Source: Monosporascus cannonballus (Eukaryota > Ascomycota > Sordariomycetes > Xylariales). Taken from it: a stretch of 64,000 nt of DNA. Made by a program: the position numbers and the translations under genes. The notes under the pieces are model-generated. The model saw only the letters and a list, made by a program, of their open reading frames with translations. It had not been told where the DNA came from and ran no database searches. The DNA lies in assembly GCA_004154925.1 (NCBI GenBank), contig QJNS01000050.1, positions 303,483-367,482 of the forward strand, written 5' to 3'. Below are positions 24,601 to 36,626 of the stretch, piece by piece. Position 1 is the stretch's first letter, and every line of letters starts with the position of its first letter.

Positions 24601-26866
24601 CTGTAAATATTTTGCGTAAAATTAACAGCTTTTCCTTTAATATCCCGTATAAGGGTTTTTATAAAACTATTTTTTAACCCAAAGTATTTATTTTTAAGTT
24701 TATCGTTACGTTATTATTATTACGGTAAAATAATAATAACGAACTTTCGTTATCTACAAAAAGGTTTTAAAACTTCTATATTTTTTTAAAAAAACGTTCT
24801 GTTATATTTTTAAAAATTAATTACGGCTTTACTTTTAAAACCTTATTAATATCTTTTATAAAGATTACGAATAACCGTATCCCGTTTTTCTTACGGCGGC
24901 TCTGTTACGTTATCGCCGCGAAAGTTATAGCCGTTATTAAGCGGGCTTCTTTATATTTCTATAGCCGCCCTTTTAGGCGGTCCTCAGGCTCTTTATCGAA
25001 CTATCCTTTTTCGCGTAATATAAGCGCGGTAATATCGTCCGCAAAACGGATAAACCGTTATTTCGCCTAGTACATAATATTATTATATTTTATTTAAGGT
25101 TTTCCCAGAATAAGGAGGTAAAATAAATCTTTAATTATATATCCCCAGATTCGTTTTAAACGGCCGTTTAAATTTACATTAATATAAGTAATTTTTCGGA
25201 TTACGGTTATTATAAGCTTGTTATTTTTCACCAGTTTTAATTAATAAGATATAATAAATATGCGTTATAATTTCAAACGGCAAACTAGCCGCTAATTAAA
25301 TACGGAATAATAAATATATTTATTACCGATTAGGACGTTTATATATATAATATTATTAATTAAGGTATCCAATATAAAAAAGATGCTATTTAATTTATTA
25401 TTAATTTCCTGTAATTTTTCCTTTATTACGTCCCTTTTTTATTAATAAATTTTAACAAAAATTATTTTTTTAAATTTTCGTTATCCGAATTATTATTCCC
25501 GTTAACGGCATCCCGCAAGCTCGCTACCACAATTTCCGTCCTAACCGGACGAAGCCGTTTTGCGGGTTTATATTTAGGGCATTCCTAATTTAAATAATTT
25601 ATGGCAGTATAGCGGAAATATTACCCTTTCCGTTTCCGAACTTTTATTTCGTTATCGGAAAGTTATTTCGTATAAGGCCGGTTATTTAAGCCTTATCCCG
25701 AATTACCTTTAAATTAGTTTTTTCGATTATCCCGCTATTGGTCTATAAATTTAAAAATTAACGTAATTAATTACGCGATATCCGTTATAAATATATCCCC
25801 TTAAACGTTTATTATTTAAGCCGGTTTATTAATTTAATTAACGTATTATTCTTAATTAACCGCTTTATTCCTTTTACCGGAATATCAAATTATCGTTTTT
25901 TTATCTATATAATAATCGGGTAAAGTTTTTAAGCAATTAATTACTTTTTTTGCCTTATATACCTAATAGTTATAATTGTTATAAGGCATATTTTTCGCCA
26001 TTAACGTATTACGGAATTACGTATTAATACCGGCGTTTAGGAAAACTACCTTAATTATTAAGGGTTACGTTAAGTTTTTATATTGAACTAACTTAAATTC
26101 AAAATTTAATAAATAATTTTGAAACCGTTAACTATTACCTTGCCTTATACGTTATAATTACTTTTTAACGGATTATACCGCCTGCTTATTTTTAAATTAT
26201 TTCTTTATATAAAGAAAAAAGTTATTAACGTCGAAATCCTTTCGTAATCCTTTTATTTCGAATTAATAATTAAGTCGTAATTACTTTTTGGTAAATATAA
26301 ATATTATAATACCTAGGCAGGTTACTGCAAGGAAGCCGGAAATAAACCTGTTTTCCTTTATTTTCGTACGGAATATGGCGAAAAACGAACGGAACGTTTT
26401 TTATTTCCCGTTTTACGAAAGTTATTTTATAAGCTTACGATTTGTTCTTGTAAACGCGTTATTAAGCGGCGGGCCTATCGTAAATTTTTGACGAGGCGAA
26501 TTTTATTTTATAAAGGTTTTTTTTTTCCGTTTTTATAAAAAGATATTTTTTTATTTCCGTTATCCGGTTAAATAAATCATTTATCGTTTTGTTATAACTA
26601 AAAATTAATTTAGCAAATTCCTTTTGCTATATATTAAATTTTTAAAACATATTTACGAATAATTGGTGCTATAAGTTTTTCTTAATAGTTCCGGACGAGA
26701 TTAATACCGTAGGTTCGTTTATGGTTTCGTCGGTTATATTATTTCGTAATTTTTTCGTTATGAAACTTTTTTTTTGGCTTATTATCCGTAATCAGGGTAT
26801 TTTTAAAAAGCGTTTCGCTTTTATTTAATTTCTTAAAAGTTATAATAAGTTATAACCTTAAATATA

Positions 26867-27056
26867 TATAACGGGCATGATACGTAAGCTAAACGGAGGT
26901 ACGGCCTAACGAAGGTTTATATTCAAAGTAAAAAGGGAAGGGGAGAAACAGCTAGCCACCAGCGAGGTGGCTGCTCCCTATATACATATGGGTGAGCTCG
27001 GGCTAAGGAGCTCGCTTCGTAAGCCCGAGCCGCCCTATAGGCTCTAGCCTGTAACA
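26867..27056 (-). repeat. Element C LTR, right (5' LTR of the - strand element)
   Basis: 190 bp, starting TATAACGGGCATG (RIPped TGTGACGGGCACG) and ending CTGTAACA; identical in length to the left LTR. Confidence 0.9.
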
Positions 27057-27499
27057 AAAATCATTTAAAAATAAAACGGCATTTTAACTGAAGGTTTTTT
27101 AATAATTTTACGATTAAATTCGAAAATTGTAAATTAAATATTTAAATATTATAAAATTAATATAAATAATTCAACGCCAAATCGGAATAAAAAGGAAATA
27201 TTTCTTAAATTTAAATAAAATTTTATATTATCAAAATAAATTCGTAATTTCATATAAAAGCGTTTTACGAAAACAATTAAATAATTAATATTATAATAAT
27301 ATAAAAATAAAATATATAAAATGTATTCGTACGTTAAAATTAATAATTAATAAGTTTTATTAAAGAAATATAACGAATAATAGCCGAATTATTAGAGCAA
27401 AATAAAATTACGTTATAAATTATATAGATAGCTATAGTTTTTATCGTTATTTAAATAATTTTTCTAAAAAATTTTGTTAAATTTTATTACGAAACTTTT

Positions 27500-27800
27500 T
27501 AAAAGCTTAGGTTTAAACGGGCTAAAATACGACGTAATTCTGGTGATCGTCGATCGCTTTACGAAATTAAAATTATTTATTTTTATGGTTAAATGTTTAA
27601 CCGCAACCGAATTAGCTTAATTGCTTTACGATAAGGTTAAGTACAAATTCGGTACGCCAGCAGGAATTATTAGCGATAAAAATAAATTATTAATAAATTA
27701 ATTTTAAACGGAATATTACAAAAAACGAAAAATAAAACGGCAAATATTAACCGCTTATTATCCGCAAACGGATAAATAAACGGAATATACTTATTAAATC
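27500..27800 (+). pseudogene. Element A integrase remnant
   Basis: The + frame preserves LKYDVILVIVDRFTKL (first catalytic Asp region), GTPAGIISDKNK (second Asp) and LTAYYPQTDK followed by a stop where GQTE would be expected. These are the DDE core landmarks of a Ty3/Gypsy integrase. Confidence 0.8.
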
Positions 27801-29964
27801 TTAAAAAATTATTTTTATAATTACGTTACTAAATATTAAAATAATTAGATAAAATTATTACGAAATGCGGAACTTATATATAATAATATACGAAACGCGT
27901 TTACCGGCCACTTTTCGTTCGAAACCTTATATAAGTATTATTTAAAAATAATAAAATACTTTTTATAAAAGTTCAAAGGATAAATATAAAAAGTTAAAGA
28001 ACATGTTAAGAAAATGACGGTTATTTGTCGAGAAATATACGAATATTAAGAAAAAGTAACTGTAATTCAGAAAAAGTATTATAAATAATATTATACGCTT
28101 ATGGAATTCTAATTAAGGCAATAAGTAAATTTAAAGATTAAAAATTTTAAATTTAAAAATAAAAAATTCTTACTTATTTATATCTGGGTTATAATTAAAA
28201 GGTAAATAAATTCTTAAACGTATAAAATAATCCTTTTTACTAAATATTAATGGATATATAATATATTTCCAATATTGTTATTAAAACCATAACATAACCG
28301 AGAACCGGGCAACACCTAAATAACGTTACCGAACTTAATAAAGGAATAGGAAAAATAAATACTAAAAAATATCGTCCGTTACCAATATAACCGGAAGTAA
28401 CGTAAATATCTAATCAAATAAAAAAGCTGGCTCGCCAAATACAATACGTGAAAACTCTAAACGCACTTTAAGTACGCGCTTAAAATATTACAGTATTACG
28501 AAAAAGAAAGTTAGATAGGTATATAAGAAATAAAACGACCCAAAAACCGCAAAATAACAATAACTCGATCGGAAATTAATTATTTAATAATTACAAAAAT
28601 TACAAAAAATAATTTTAAGCAAATTTAAAATATTAATATTAAAATATTACCTAGTTATATAACTGCTTTTAAGTTTTTGGCGAATAATTATTTTATCGTA
28701 TACCGGTCCAAAATCGATAAATAATATAAAAAAAATCAGATTTTTATTTCGAAAACAAAATTTTACATTTAATTATTAAGCTTTACGTTAATTAGCTCTT
28801 AATAAACGTATTAAGGAAATTAATATAGGAATATCGAAAAACGATCGGAAAATATACGATAGCAAAAAATAAATACGTTTATTAATTAAATTTGCTAAAC
28901 GTAAAACTTTAAAAAAATTTAAAAAAATTTTATTGCTTACGAAAAATAAGGCCCAAATAACAGGAATATAATTGGTTATTAATTGGAAATAAGGCGCCGT
29001 CCTTAAAGCGTTTAACGTATTTGGATTTAGTAATAGTTTTACCGGGTAAAACCGTTTTTTAATTATAATTATTAATAAATATTAAAACTTCGTTAAAACG
29101 TTAGAAAATAGGCGGAAAATATTCGTAAATAAGGAACGTAACGGTATAACGGCTTTCGAAAATTACCTTATTTATAAAAATACCTTAAAATTACGCCTAA
29201 TTAAAAATTAATTGCGGAATAATAGGAAAAAGATCGTAATATTTACAAAAAGGATTTAAATTTGAAAATCTATAAAATAACGTTAAAATTAGACCTCCGT
29301 AATTATAACGAATAATCGGATATTGATTTCCATTATATTAAGGAAATAATGTTCCTTAATAATAACCGCATTAAAGGCGAATTCGGCTTTATAAAGGACG
29401 TCGAATCGACGACCGACCGCAATTACGTCGGAATATTTGTATTAAATATTCGTAATACGAACTTTTTCAAATTTGTTAATTAACTTCTAATTATCGGTAT
29501 TAAATTAAAAACTTATTTGGGTAAAATCTTTAAAGACGATTAGAATTTAAATAAAAATTAAATAATAATATTAATAATATTAGGATTAATTACTTATTAT
29601 ATAAAAGTTATTATAATAATAATTAATAATAACAAAATTTAAAACGTCCGAAATTTAAATATATATTACATAATTATCGAAATAATGATATATTACGTAA
29701 ATATAATATAATTTATTGCCGCCCGTAATATAATTAATATTTATTTTATTATCGAGGTTAAGGAGATAATATTAAAAAAATCCTAATTTTTCTTAATATT
29801 AAAATATTATTTTTTTTCAGAACTTTTTATAAAAAAAATATGGCGAACGGAAATAATATGCAAAATAAACGGAAAAGGCGAAACGAAAATAAAGAAAAAC
29901 GAAAAACTAAACGGAATGCGTACGTAAAAAAAATGGAAATATAAGTACGAAAAAAAAAACAGAA

Positions 29965-30131
29965 TGTCACACTTACTAAGGAGTAGGTGCACAGCTCTTG
30001 AGGATATATTGACTTGTCTAAAGCTAGAAAGCGTTGATCCCACTTGTTGTGGGCGATCCACTGATATAGGGCTCCGGAAGGGAATAACAATCACCCGAAG
30101 ACCCTAGCCAGGGGTGCCCTTTTCTATGACA
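29965..30131. mobile_element. Solo LTR (167 bp) inside element A
   Basis: A normal-GC island within RIPped DNA. It runs TGTCACACTTAC to TTTCTATGACA and is flanked by the perfect TSD CAGAA (29960-29964 and 30132-30136). Short terminal inverted bases TGTCA/TGACA. No RIP is visible, so it arrived late. Confidence 0.85.
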
Positions 30132-30348
30132 CAGAAGGTAAATAAAATAAAATTAAAAATAGAGTATAATAAAAAATTAGGCGGAATATAATTAATTACG
30201 TAATATAATACGTATTAATTATTATAGCAATTATTTATAATATAACGGTAAATTATTAATAAATATACGTAACCAGATTTACGACACGCGTTATATTAAA
30301 TTAATAATAATATTATTAAGAATTAATAATTTAAAAAGGGAAAATAAT

Positions 30349-30554
30349 TATAAAAGTATAGCCTTTATAAGGATAAAATTAATAACTAATTAGTTACCGA
30401 TTAATTATTAACTTATTTATTAATATAAATTCACTATTTAATAGCTAATAAAAAATGCCAAATAAAAATAACCTAATATATTTACTTTTTAAAATTCACT
30501 TTACGACTAGTCGAAAATCATTTTATCTAGTTCGCAGCTATTTATTATTTTACA
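30349..30554 (+). repeat. Element A 3' LTR (206 bp)
   Basis: Same length as the 5' LTR but strongly A+T-converted (TATAAAAGTATAG for TGTGAGAATACAG). It ends TTTTACA. Confidence 0.88.
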
Positions 30555-30559
30555 AAGAT

Positions 30560-30706
30560 ATTAATTGCGTTATTATATTCAGCTAATTACGTACGCTTTT
30601 GCAACGCGTACAGCTTTTATATAACCTAATAACGGAATATATATATTCCGATTAAAAAATAACTTTTTCGTATTTGATATATTATAGCACATCTAGATAA
30701 TTAATA
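30560..30706 (+). mobile_element. Solo LTR, TGTCAG family, copy 3, right 147 bp
   Basis: Continues the LTR broken at 16903. ATTAATTGCGTTATTATATT aligns with the reverse complement of 16576-16739 almost base for base, with C-to-T/G-to-A differences, and it ends TTAATA where copy 2 has CTGACA. No matching outer TSD was found. Confidence 0.75.
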
Positions 30707-31041
30707 TACCTCTTTAATGTCTTAAAATATTAAAGGCGCTAATCGTTATTTTTTATTATTTTTTAAAAATATAATTGTTTATTTTATCTTTTTTTCTCTA
30801 ATTAATTTTAGTAACTAGTGAATTTCTTTTTTAAAATTACATGTGAAGTATTTTTCCGTAATTCGAAAATTTTAATAATATTTATTAATTTTAATTACTT
30901 TTTAAAATAGTTAAAAGCTTAGATATTATAATTTTCGTTAATCTAGCTATTAATATATTATCTGTAAATATTTAATTTACTTTAATTCAATTATTTTCGA
31001 TTACTTTTCGTAATTAATAATTATATATATCAATATATCGT
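30707..31041. other. A+T-rich spacer between elements A and B
   Basis: RIP-like sequence with no readable motif. It ends with ATCGT (31037-31041), the TSD of element B. Confidence 0.5.
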
Positions 31042-31248
31042 TATAAGATAATAAATAGCTATAAGCTAAAGTAAGATAATTTTCGATTAATTATAAAACA
31101 AATCCCAAAAAATAAATATATTACGTTATTTCTATATAACGTTTTATATTAGTTATCAAATAATAAATTTATATTAATAAATAAGTTAATAATTAATTAA
31201 TAAGTAATTAATTATTAACTTTAACCTAATAAGAATTATATTTTTCTA
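31042..31248 (-). repeat. Element B 3' LTR
   Basis: Fully A+T-converted copy; aligned with 44759-44965 and with both LTRs of element A. Its inner end near 31248 adjoins a GGGAAATAA purine tract in reverse. Confidence 0.8.
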
Positions 31249-33913
31249 ATTATTTCCCTTTTTCAAATTATTAAATTTTAATAATATTATTATTAATTTG
31301 ATATAACGCGTTGCGTAAATTTAATTCCGTATATTTACCGATAATCTATTATTATATTATATTATAAATAATTACCGTAATAATTAATATATATTATATT
31401 CCGTAATTAGTTATATTCCGCCTAATTTTTTATTATAATTCATTTTTATTTTTATTTTATTTATTATTTTGTCTTTTTTTTGCGCTTATATCTTTATTTT
31501 TTTTGCATATATATTTTATTCGGTTTCCTATTTTTCTTTATTTTGATATCGCTTTTTCCGTTTATTTTAAATATAATCTTTATTTGCCATATTATATTTC
31601 GTAATAAATTTCTAGAAAAATAATATTTTAATATTATTAAGGATTAAAAGTTTTTTAACGTTATTTTTTCGATATTAACGGTAAAATAAATATTAATTAC
31701 ATTATAAACGGTAATATATTATACAATATTTATATAATATAACGTTATTTCGATTATTATACGGTTTACGTTGAAATTTTAAACGCCTTAAATTAAATTA
31801 TAAATAATTATTTATAAAACAAAATTTCTAATAAATAATTACTTTTAATATTAATAATTAGAAATTAATCGACGAACTTGAAAAATTCGTATTACGAATA
31901 CCTAATACGAACGTTCCGACGTAATTATAATCGGTCGTCGACTTAACGTTTTTCGTATAGCTTAATTTGCTTTTAATACGGTTATTATTAAGGAATATGG
32001 TTTTTTTAATATAGCGAAAATCGATTTTCGATTATCCGTTATAATTACGGAGGTCTAATTTTAACGCCGTTTAATAAATTTATTAATTTAAATCTTTTTT
32101 ATAAATATTACGACCTTTTTTTTATTATTCTTTAATTAATTTCCGATTAAACGTAATTTTAAGATATTTTTATAAATAAGGTGAATTTCGAAAATATTAT
32201 ATCGTTATATTTTATATTTACAAATATTTTCCGCCTATTTTCTAATATTTTAATAAAATTCTGAAATTTATTAATAACTATAATTAAAAAACGGTTTTAT
32301 TCGACAAAATTATTATTAAACTTAAATATCTTAACCGCTTTAAACACAATATCCTATTTTCGACTAATAATAAATTATATTCCGGTTATTTAAGCCCTGT
32401 TTTTCGCAAAAAAATAAAACCTTTTTAAGTTTTTTTCGAATTTTATATTTAATAAATTTAATAAACGTATCCGTTTTTTATCGTTGGATATTTTTCGATC
32501 GTCTTCTAATATTTTTACATTAATTTTCTTAATACGCCTATTAAATACTAATTAACGTAAAGTTTAATAATTAAATATAAAATCTTATTTTCAATATAAA
32601 GGTTCGATGTTTTTTACCATATTTATTAGTTTTCGATTAATATACGATAAGATAATTATTCGCTAAAAACTTAAAAGTAATTATGTGATTAAATAATATT
32701 TTAATATTAACTTTTTAATTTTATTTAAAATTGTTTTTTGTAATTTTTATAAACATTAAGCGATTAACTTTCGATTAGCTTATTATTATTTTACGGTTTT
32801 TAGATCGTTTTATTTCTTATATATATATTTACCTTTCTTTTTGTAACGTTATAAAATTTTAAGCGCGTATTCGAAATATTTTCGGCGCTTTTATATGTTG
32901 TATTTAGCGAGCTAATTTTCTTATTTAATTAGATATTCGCGCTGCCTTTAATTATTTCGGTTGTAGACGATATTTTTTACCATTTATCTTTTCTGTTTTT
33001 TATCAAGTCCGATAACGTTATCTAGATATTACCTGGTTTTCGATTATGTGACGGTTTTAGCAAAAATACTGGAAATATATTATATATCTGTTAATATTTA
33101 ATAAAAAGAATTATTTTATACGTTTAAAAGCTTATTCGTTCTTTAATCGCAATTCGGATATAAATAAGTACGAATCTTTTATTTTTAAACATAAAGTTTT
33201 TAATTAATAATTTTACTTATTGTTTTAATTAGAATTTTATAGAGGTATGACGTTAATCATAATATTTCTTTTAAGTTACCGTTATTTTTTCGAGGTATTC
33301 CTTAATTTCTTATATCTATTTCTTAAACTTTTATAAAAAGTATTTTATTATTTTTAAACAATATTTATATAAGTTTTTAAACGGAAAACTGCCGATAAAT
33401 ACGTTTTGCATATTATTATATGCGAATTTCGCATTTTATAATAATTTTGCTTAATTATTTTAATACTTATTAACGTAATTACGGAAATAATATTTTAGAA
33501 TCTAATAAGTATATTCCGTTTACCTATCGGTTTGGAGATAGTAAACGGTCGATATTCGCCGTTTCATTTTTTTGTTTTTCGTAAAATTGCGCTTAAAGTT
33601 AATTTATTAATAATTTATTTTTATCGTCAACAATTTTAACCGGTATACCGGATCTGTATTTTATCTTATTATAAAATAATCGAATTAATTCGGTTGCAAT
33701 TAAGGTTTTAACCGTAAAAATAAATAATTTTAATTTTATAAAACGGTTAACGATTAGCAGAATTACGTCGTACTTTAGCTCGTCTAAACCTAGACTTTTG
33801 AGAAATCTCGTAATAAAATTTAACGAAATTTTTTGAAAAAGTTACTTAGATAACGGCAAGAGCTATAGCTATTTATATGGTTTGTGGCATAGCTCTATTA
33901 TGCCTTGGCAATT

Positions 33914-34266
33914 TGTGACGAGCTATAAGGTTTAACCAACTATTAAACCTTAAGTCGACGGGTTTATGTTAGCAGGAGTATCGTGGGAATCTGAACAATG
34001 GATACAGTGATCGTATTACGTCTCGTAATGCCAAGGGTGCCTTAAGTAACGATATTATATTGCAAGCTAAAGTTATTTAAATTATGGAATTAATAAATAT
34101 ATATATCCTTTTCCTTTAACTGGATTATTACCAGTAAGTTGGTAATCCGGCTTACTGACTTACTACCAATAAGTTGGTGATCCATTACGTAACCTGATCC
34201 ACATAGTTTTCTTGGCCTTTTCCGTTGCGACCGTTCCTGGAGGCCGTAATTTATCAGGTCGTAATA
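33914..34266 (-). repeat. Element D LTR, left (353 bp, two 34-bp units)
   Basis: Runs TGTGACGAGCTATAAGG to GTCGTAATA. It contains two units built on ACCAGTAAGTTGGTAATCCG at about 34130-34190. Confidence 0.88.
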
Positions 34267-36422
34267 CGATTTCCTTTTTCCCAAAATCTTATCATTAAGA
34301 TTTTTTTTTTCCTAATAAATTTTTTTTATATACTTTTAATATGTTTTCCGGTATGTCCAAACGTTATTTTCGCAAATCCGAATAGTAATTTGCTTTAGTT
34401 AATTTAATTAAATTCAAAAGTTTTAATACGATATTTTGTTTTTTTTAGTTTGTTCGGCAATTTAATTACCAAATAATAAATAAGGTTTTTCGTTATAAGG
34501 AATATGTCCGCCAAAGTCGTTCGTATAACGGAATAAAAATTCTTATTTCCATAATTAATTGCTATATCGCAAAATCGAAAAAATTAAAAGAAAAAAATTA
34601 ACGGCCGAAAAATTTTTATCCGAAATTTTTACGCGTTTTTTTCGCATACGTCGTTAACGTTAATATTATTAATTTTAGGGTACGAAATTTATTAATCGTA
34701 CCTTTTAATCCTTTAATAATTTTAACGATTTTGCGTAATTAAAATCGGAATCCGTAATCGAGGTTTAGGCCTTAAAAAGGGTAAATGTTATTAATTGAAA
34801 TACGGTAAACTAATAGTTTCCTTTCGTGGATCTCGTAAATTAAGATATTATTATTTCGGGTGGTTCCGCCGTTATTAGTAAAAAATTTTTAATAGGCGTT
34901 AGGCGTTAATAAGATTTTTGGCGGGTTTTTAGATATTTTCGGAATTTGGGTATTTTTTCTATTTGATTAGGTATTAGGTAAATCTGTTTTATTTTTATAT
35001 ATTAAGTATTTTTTTTATTTCGTATGCTCATTTGTTTTTTATTTTTATATCGTTTTATGCTATATATATCTTAATTATATCTGTTGTTAATTCGAATAAG
35101 GAAATATAAAAAATTAAATAAAATTTAACCTTTAGTAGAAATTCTAATTAATAATTATTTTCTGAGATTTTTTTTGGCGATTTTATATAAATTAATATAT
35201 TTAAAATTAAGTTTTTTATTAGATCGTTTTGTTAAAATGTTTTTTATAATAAAAAAATTATTTCCCCTTTTTCGAAAATTAATTCTTTTAATTTTTTATT
35301 ATAATATTTGCTTATTTAATTTCGTACGAATTTCAATTATATTTTTACTTTTTGGTATAACAGTTATAATTATTTTAACGTAAAAATTATTTTAATATTA
35401 ATTAAACCGTTATTGCGTATTTTGTTATAAACTTTTGAAATAAAACCAAAATTTGCGTTCGTAAATATTATTTTAATGTTTTCGTAATAACTAATATTAT
35501 AAATTAATTATATTATTAGCAATTTTTTAACCTAGTTATTTTATTTATAATTAATATAATATTGTAAGTAAGTTTTTAAAGTTTGATTTGTTCGTTTTAT
35601 GTATTTATTTATTTAATGTTTAAATACGTTAAATAATTTGTAATTTAGGCCGACTTATGTTATTAGGCCTTATTAAAATTTTAATATAAATATTAATCCT
35701 TTATTTAATATGATTTTTATTAATAATTCGTATATGCTAAAAATATGTTTAAAGAAAATATATGCTAGTTATTTGGCGTTTATGTTTTCGTAATATGGTA
35801 AAAAATAAAAGAATTTCGTAAATCGATCGACAATTACGAAAATATTATCGTAATATATTTTTGTAATTAGATTTTTTTAATATAAAAAATTTAATAATAA
35901 AATCGAATATAACTAAATATTATAACTGTTTTGTAATTAATAATAATTACAGTTTTCCGTATGGCTTATATTATTAAGTTTTTATTCTAGCGTAAATATC
36001 GTATTGTTGTATAACTTTTTATATTATTAATTTTATTCTGGAAAAGGAATATATACGTTAAAATCGTTTTAAGATTTTATAAATCCTTAAATATTTATAT
36101 AATTAATGTTCGTATTTTTTTCGTATTAAAACTTTTGATTTTTTTTTTGGAATTTATATTTTATTTACTTTTTGATTTTTTAGGAAATTATCGTTATGTT
36201 ATTAAATTTTTTTAATATATATCGCAAAGTACTGCCCGAATTATCGTAATTTGTCGTAAGCATAAATGTTTTTTGTAATGGTATTAAAAATTATATAATT
36301 AATTTTGACCAATTTTTTTTCGAAGTTTAATTATTTGCTTAAAATATTTATTTTGCCGTTTTTGATTTTTTCTTGTAAATAATAACGAAATCGAAGTTCG
36401 CCAATTCTTTTGCGTATTTTAA

Positions 36423-36626
36423 TTATCGTTTTATAAATTTTTTGGTTATAATAAATCGGGTAAAATTTTGATAATCCGTATAAACCTTAATCTGGTATAA
36501 ATTTCCCTTTAAAAAATGCCTGAATTTCCGAAATGCCATAATAATAGCTATAAATTCCTTATTTGGAATACCGTAATTCAGTTCGGTTTTTTTTAATTTG
36601 TACAAAAAGAATATAATAAGATACAA
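36423..36626 (-). pseudogene. Element D RNase H fragment (67 codons open)
   Basis: The open frame contains KKTELNYGIPNKEFIAIIMA, FRKFRHFLKG and VYTDYQNFTRFIITKK. This is the RNase H/tether segment that follows RT in Ty3/Gypsy polyproteins. It is the longest clean relic of the pol gene in this element. Confidence 0.85.

Larger units (their letters stand above)
21439..27056 (-). mobile_element. Element C: 5.6-kb Ty3/Gypsy retrotransposon nested in A
   Basis: The 190-bp LTRs at 21439-21628 and 26867-27056 run TGTGACGGGCA...TATAACA/TGTAACA, with the perfect TSD AAAAT (21434-21438 and 27057-27061). Coding is on the - strand: the sequence next to the left LTR is a polypurine tract when read in reverse (AGAAAGGGGGTGA, 21629-21641). 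RT blocks lie at about 23920-24300 (IPAAFQRYIN; YINNILIYL in place of the YxDD box; NFIGFANLYQTFI), and an integrase C-core at about 22470-22530 (YSQTDGITERV). Gene order is therefore RT then integrase, as in Gypsy. Heavy RIP leaves no long frame. The first ~130 bp inside the left LTR (to about 21760) stays GC-rich. Confidence 0.9.
16904..30554 (+). mobile_element. Element A: Ty3/Gypsy LTR retrotransposon, RIP-mutated, with three nested insertions
   Basis: The LTRs are 16904-17109 and 30349-30554, both 206 bp. The TSD GGGAC (16899-16903) appears as AAGAT (30555-30559), which differs only by RIP-type G-to-A and C-to-T changes. A purine-rich GGGAAAATAAT sits just before the 3' LTR. On the + strand the interior retains a degraded reverse transcriptase at about 19305-19560 (KKDG, YVDYKGLNLVTIKNRY, INFKDIYYRIKIKKGD) and an integrase at about 27500-27800 (YDVILVIVDRFTKL, GIISDK, TAYYPQTDK). 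RT upstream of integrase is the Gypsy order. After removing the 438-bp solo LTR, element C and the 167-bp solo LTR (with their TSDs), 7.4 kb remains, matching element B. Many stops make it inactive. Confidence 0.9.
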
